From assembly GCA_964470035.1 (NCBI GenBank), contig CAYYBR010000048.1, forward strand, positions 1 to 21,149: a DNA stretch of 21,149 nucleotides. Reading direction: 5' to 3'. Below the pieces are notes generated by a model, which worked only from the letters and a program-made list of their open reading frames with translations, ran no database searches and had not been told where the DNA came from. Positions 21,017 to 21,149 of the stretch are shown piece after piece. How positions within the stretch are numbered: position 1 is the first letter of the stretch; each line of letters starts with the position of its first letter. This DNA is from JAJRXG01 sp964470035 (lineage in GTDB: Bacteria > Bacteroidota > Bacteroidia > Chitinophagales > Saprospiraceae). The position numbers and the translations under genes were made by a program.

Positions 21017-21149
21017 CTAAATGCATGACTCATTTGATAATATGCTGACAATATCTGAATACATAAGTTTGGCAAATTCACTATGTCCTCTGTAATCGAA
21101 ATGGGTATATGAATAATAGTACTCGTTATTAATCCGATTAGTATAATTA
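21017..21149 (-). CDS. C-terminal fragment, possibly SGNH-hydrolase-like
   Basis: A frame open from the window edge gives 43 residues ending at TAG (21017-21019), including YYYSYTHFDYRGHSEFAKLM. The spacing of THFDYRGH-EFA is like the C-terminal block of SGNH/GDSL hydrolases and related sugar O-acetylesterases, where a His precedes a Gly-His and a helix. However, the Asp normally three residues before the catalytic His is not present. The other minus-strand frames are broken by stops here. The gene lies upstream of and in line with the minus-strand operon. The family call is tentative because most of the gene is outside the window. Confidence 0.5.
   Translation of the reverse strand, partial: NYTNRINNEYYYSYTHFDYRGHSEFAKLMYSDIVSILSNESCI

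Noticed and set aside
20701..21048. A 115-codon open frame on the plus strand near the right edge
   Set aside because: It is antisense to the aminotransferase gene and the gap before it. Its translation shows no domain and the minus-strand genes explain the region.

Overview
The window is a dense cell-surface glycan locus, most likely from a member of the Bacteroidota. This rests on the gene families, on several TAnnTTTG-type -7 promoter elements, on the lack of obvious Shine-Dalgarno sequences, and on a DUF6922-like antitoxin gene paired with an AbiEii-like gene. The species cannot be named from sequence alone. No tRNA, rRNA, CRISPR array or insertion sequence was seen, and no gap between genes exceeds about 120 bases.

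Left arm, plus strand (95-3494): a GT4 glycosyltransferase, UDP-glucose 6-dehydrogenase and a UDP-glucuronate decarboxylase. The last two convert UDP-glucose to UDP-glucuronate and then UDP-xylose. A hairpin terminator at 3498-3527 separates this arm from the genes running towards it.

Right arm, minus strand (3551-21149), in transcription order from the right edge. First come the tail of an unidentified protein (possibly SGNH-hydrolase-like), a DegT-type aminotransferase, a soluble CapD-like dehydratase, an O-antigen polymerase/ligase-like membrane protein and a TPR-like protein. Next come a PglC-like initiating phosphosugar transferase, a second DegT aminotransferase, a membrane-anchored FlaA1/WbpM-type dehydratase, and a second polymerase/ligase with a fused TPR tail. 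Then follow a DUF6922/AbiEii-type toxin-antitoxin-like pair, a sulfotransferase, a very large sulfotransferase-GT4-GT2 protein interrupted by an in-frame TAG, another sulfotransferase, a GT2 enzyme, and last a small basic DNA-binding protein with its own promoter.

Read together, the genes would make activated amino-deoxysugars, load the first sugar on a lipid carrier, extend it with several glycosyltransferases (possibly using glucuronate or xylose), polymerise or ligate it, and sulfate it. A flippase, export proteins, a PglD-like acetyltransferase and PAPS synthesis are not in the window.

The most unusual items are: (1) a 13-14 base motif, ACTTTCGTAAATG, found four times inside genes in both orientations and in three reading-frame registers; (2) the three-module enzyme split by one amber codon with the frame otherwise intact; (3) a small protein joining a transposase-like helix-turn-helix to an AT-hook-rich basic tail and a C-terminal coiled coil, with a perfect palindrome in its promoter; (4) a perfect 22-bp palindrome at the end of the TPR gene. 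All calls come from reading the sequence without database searches.
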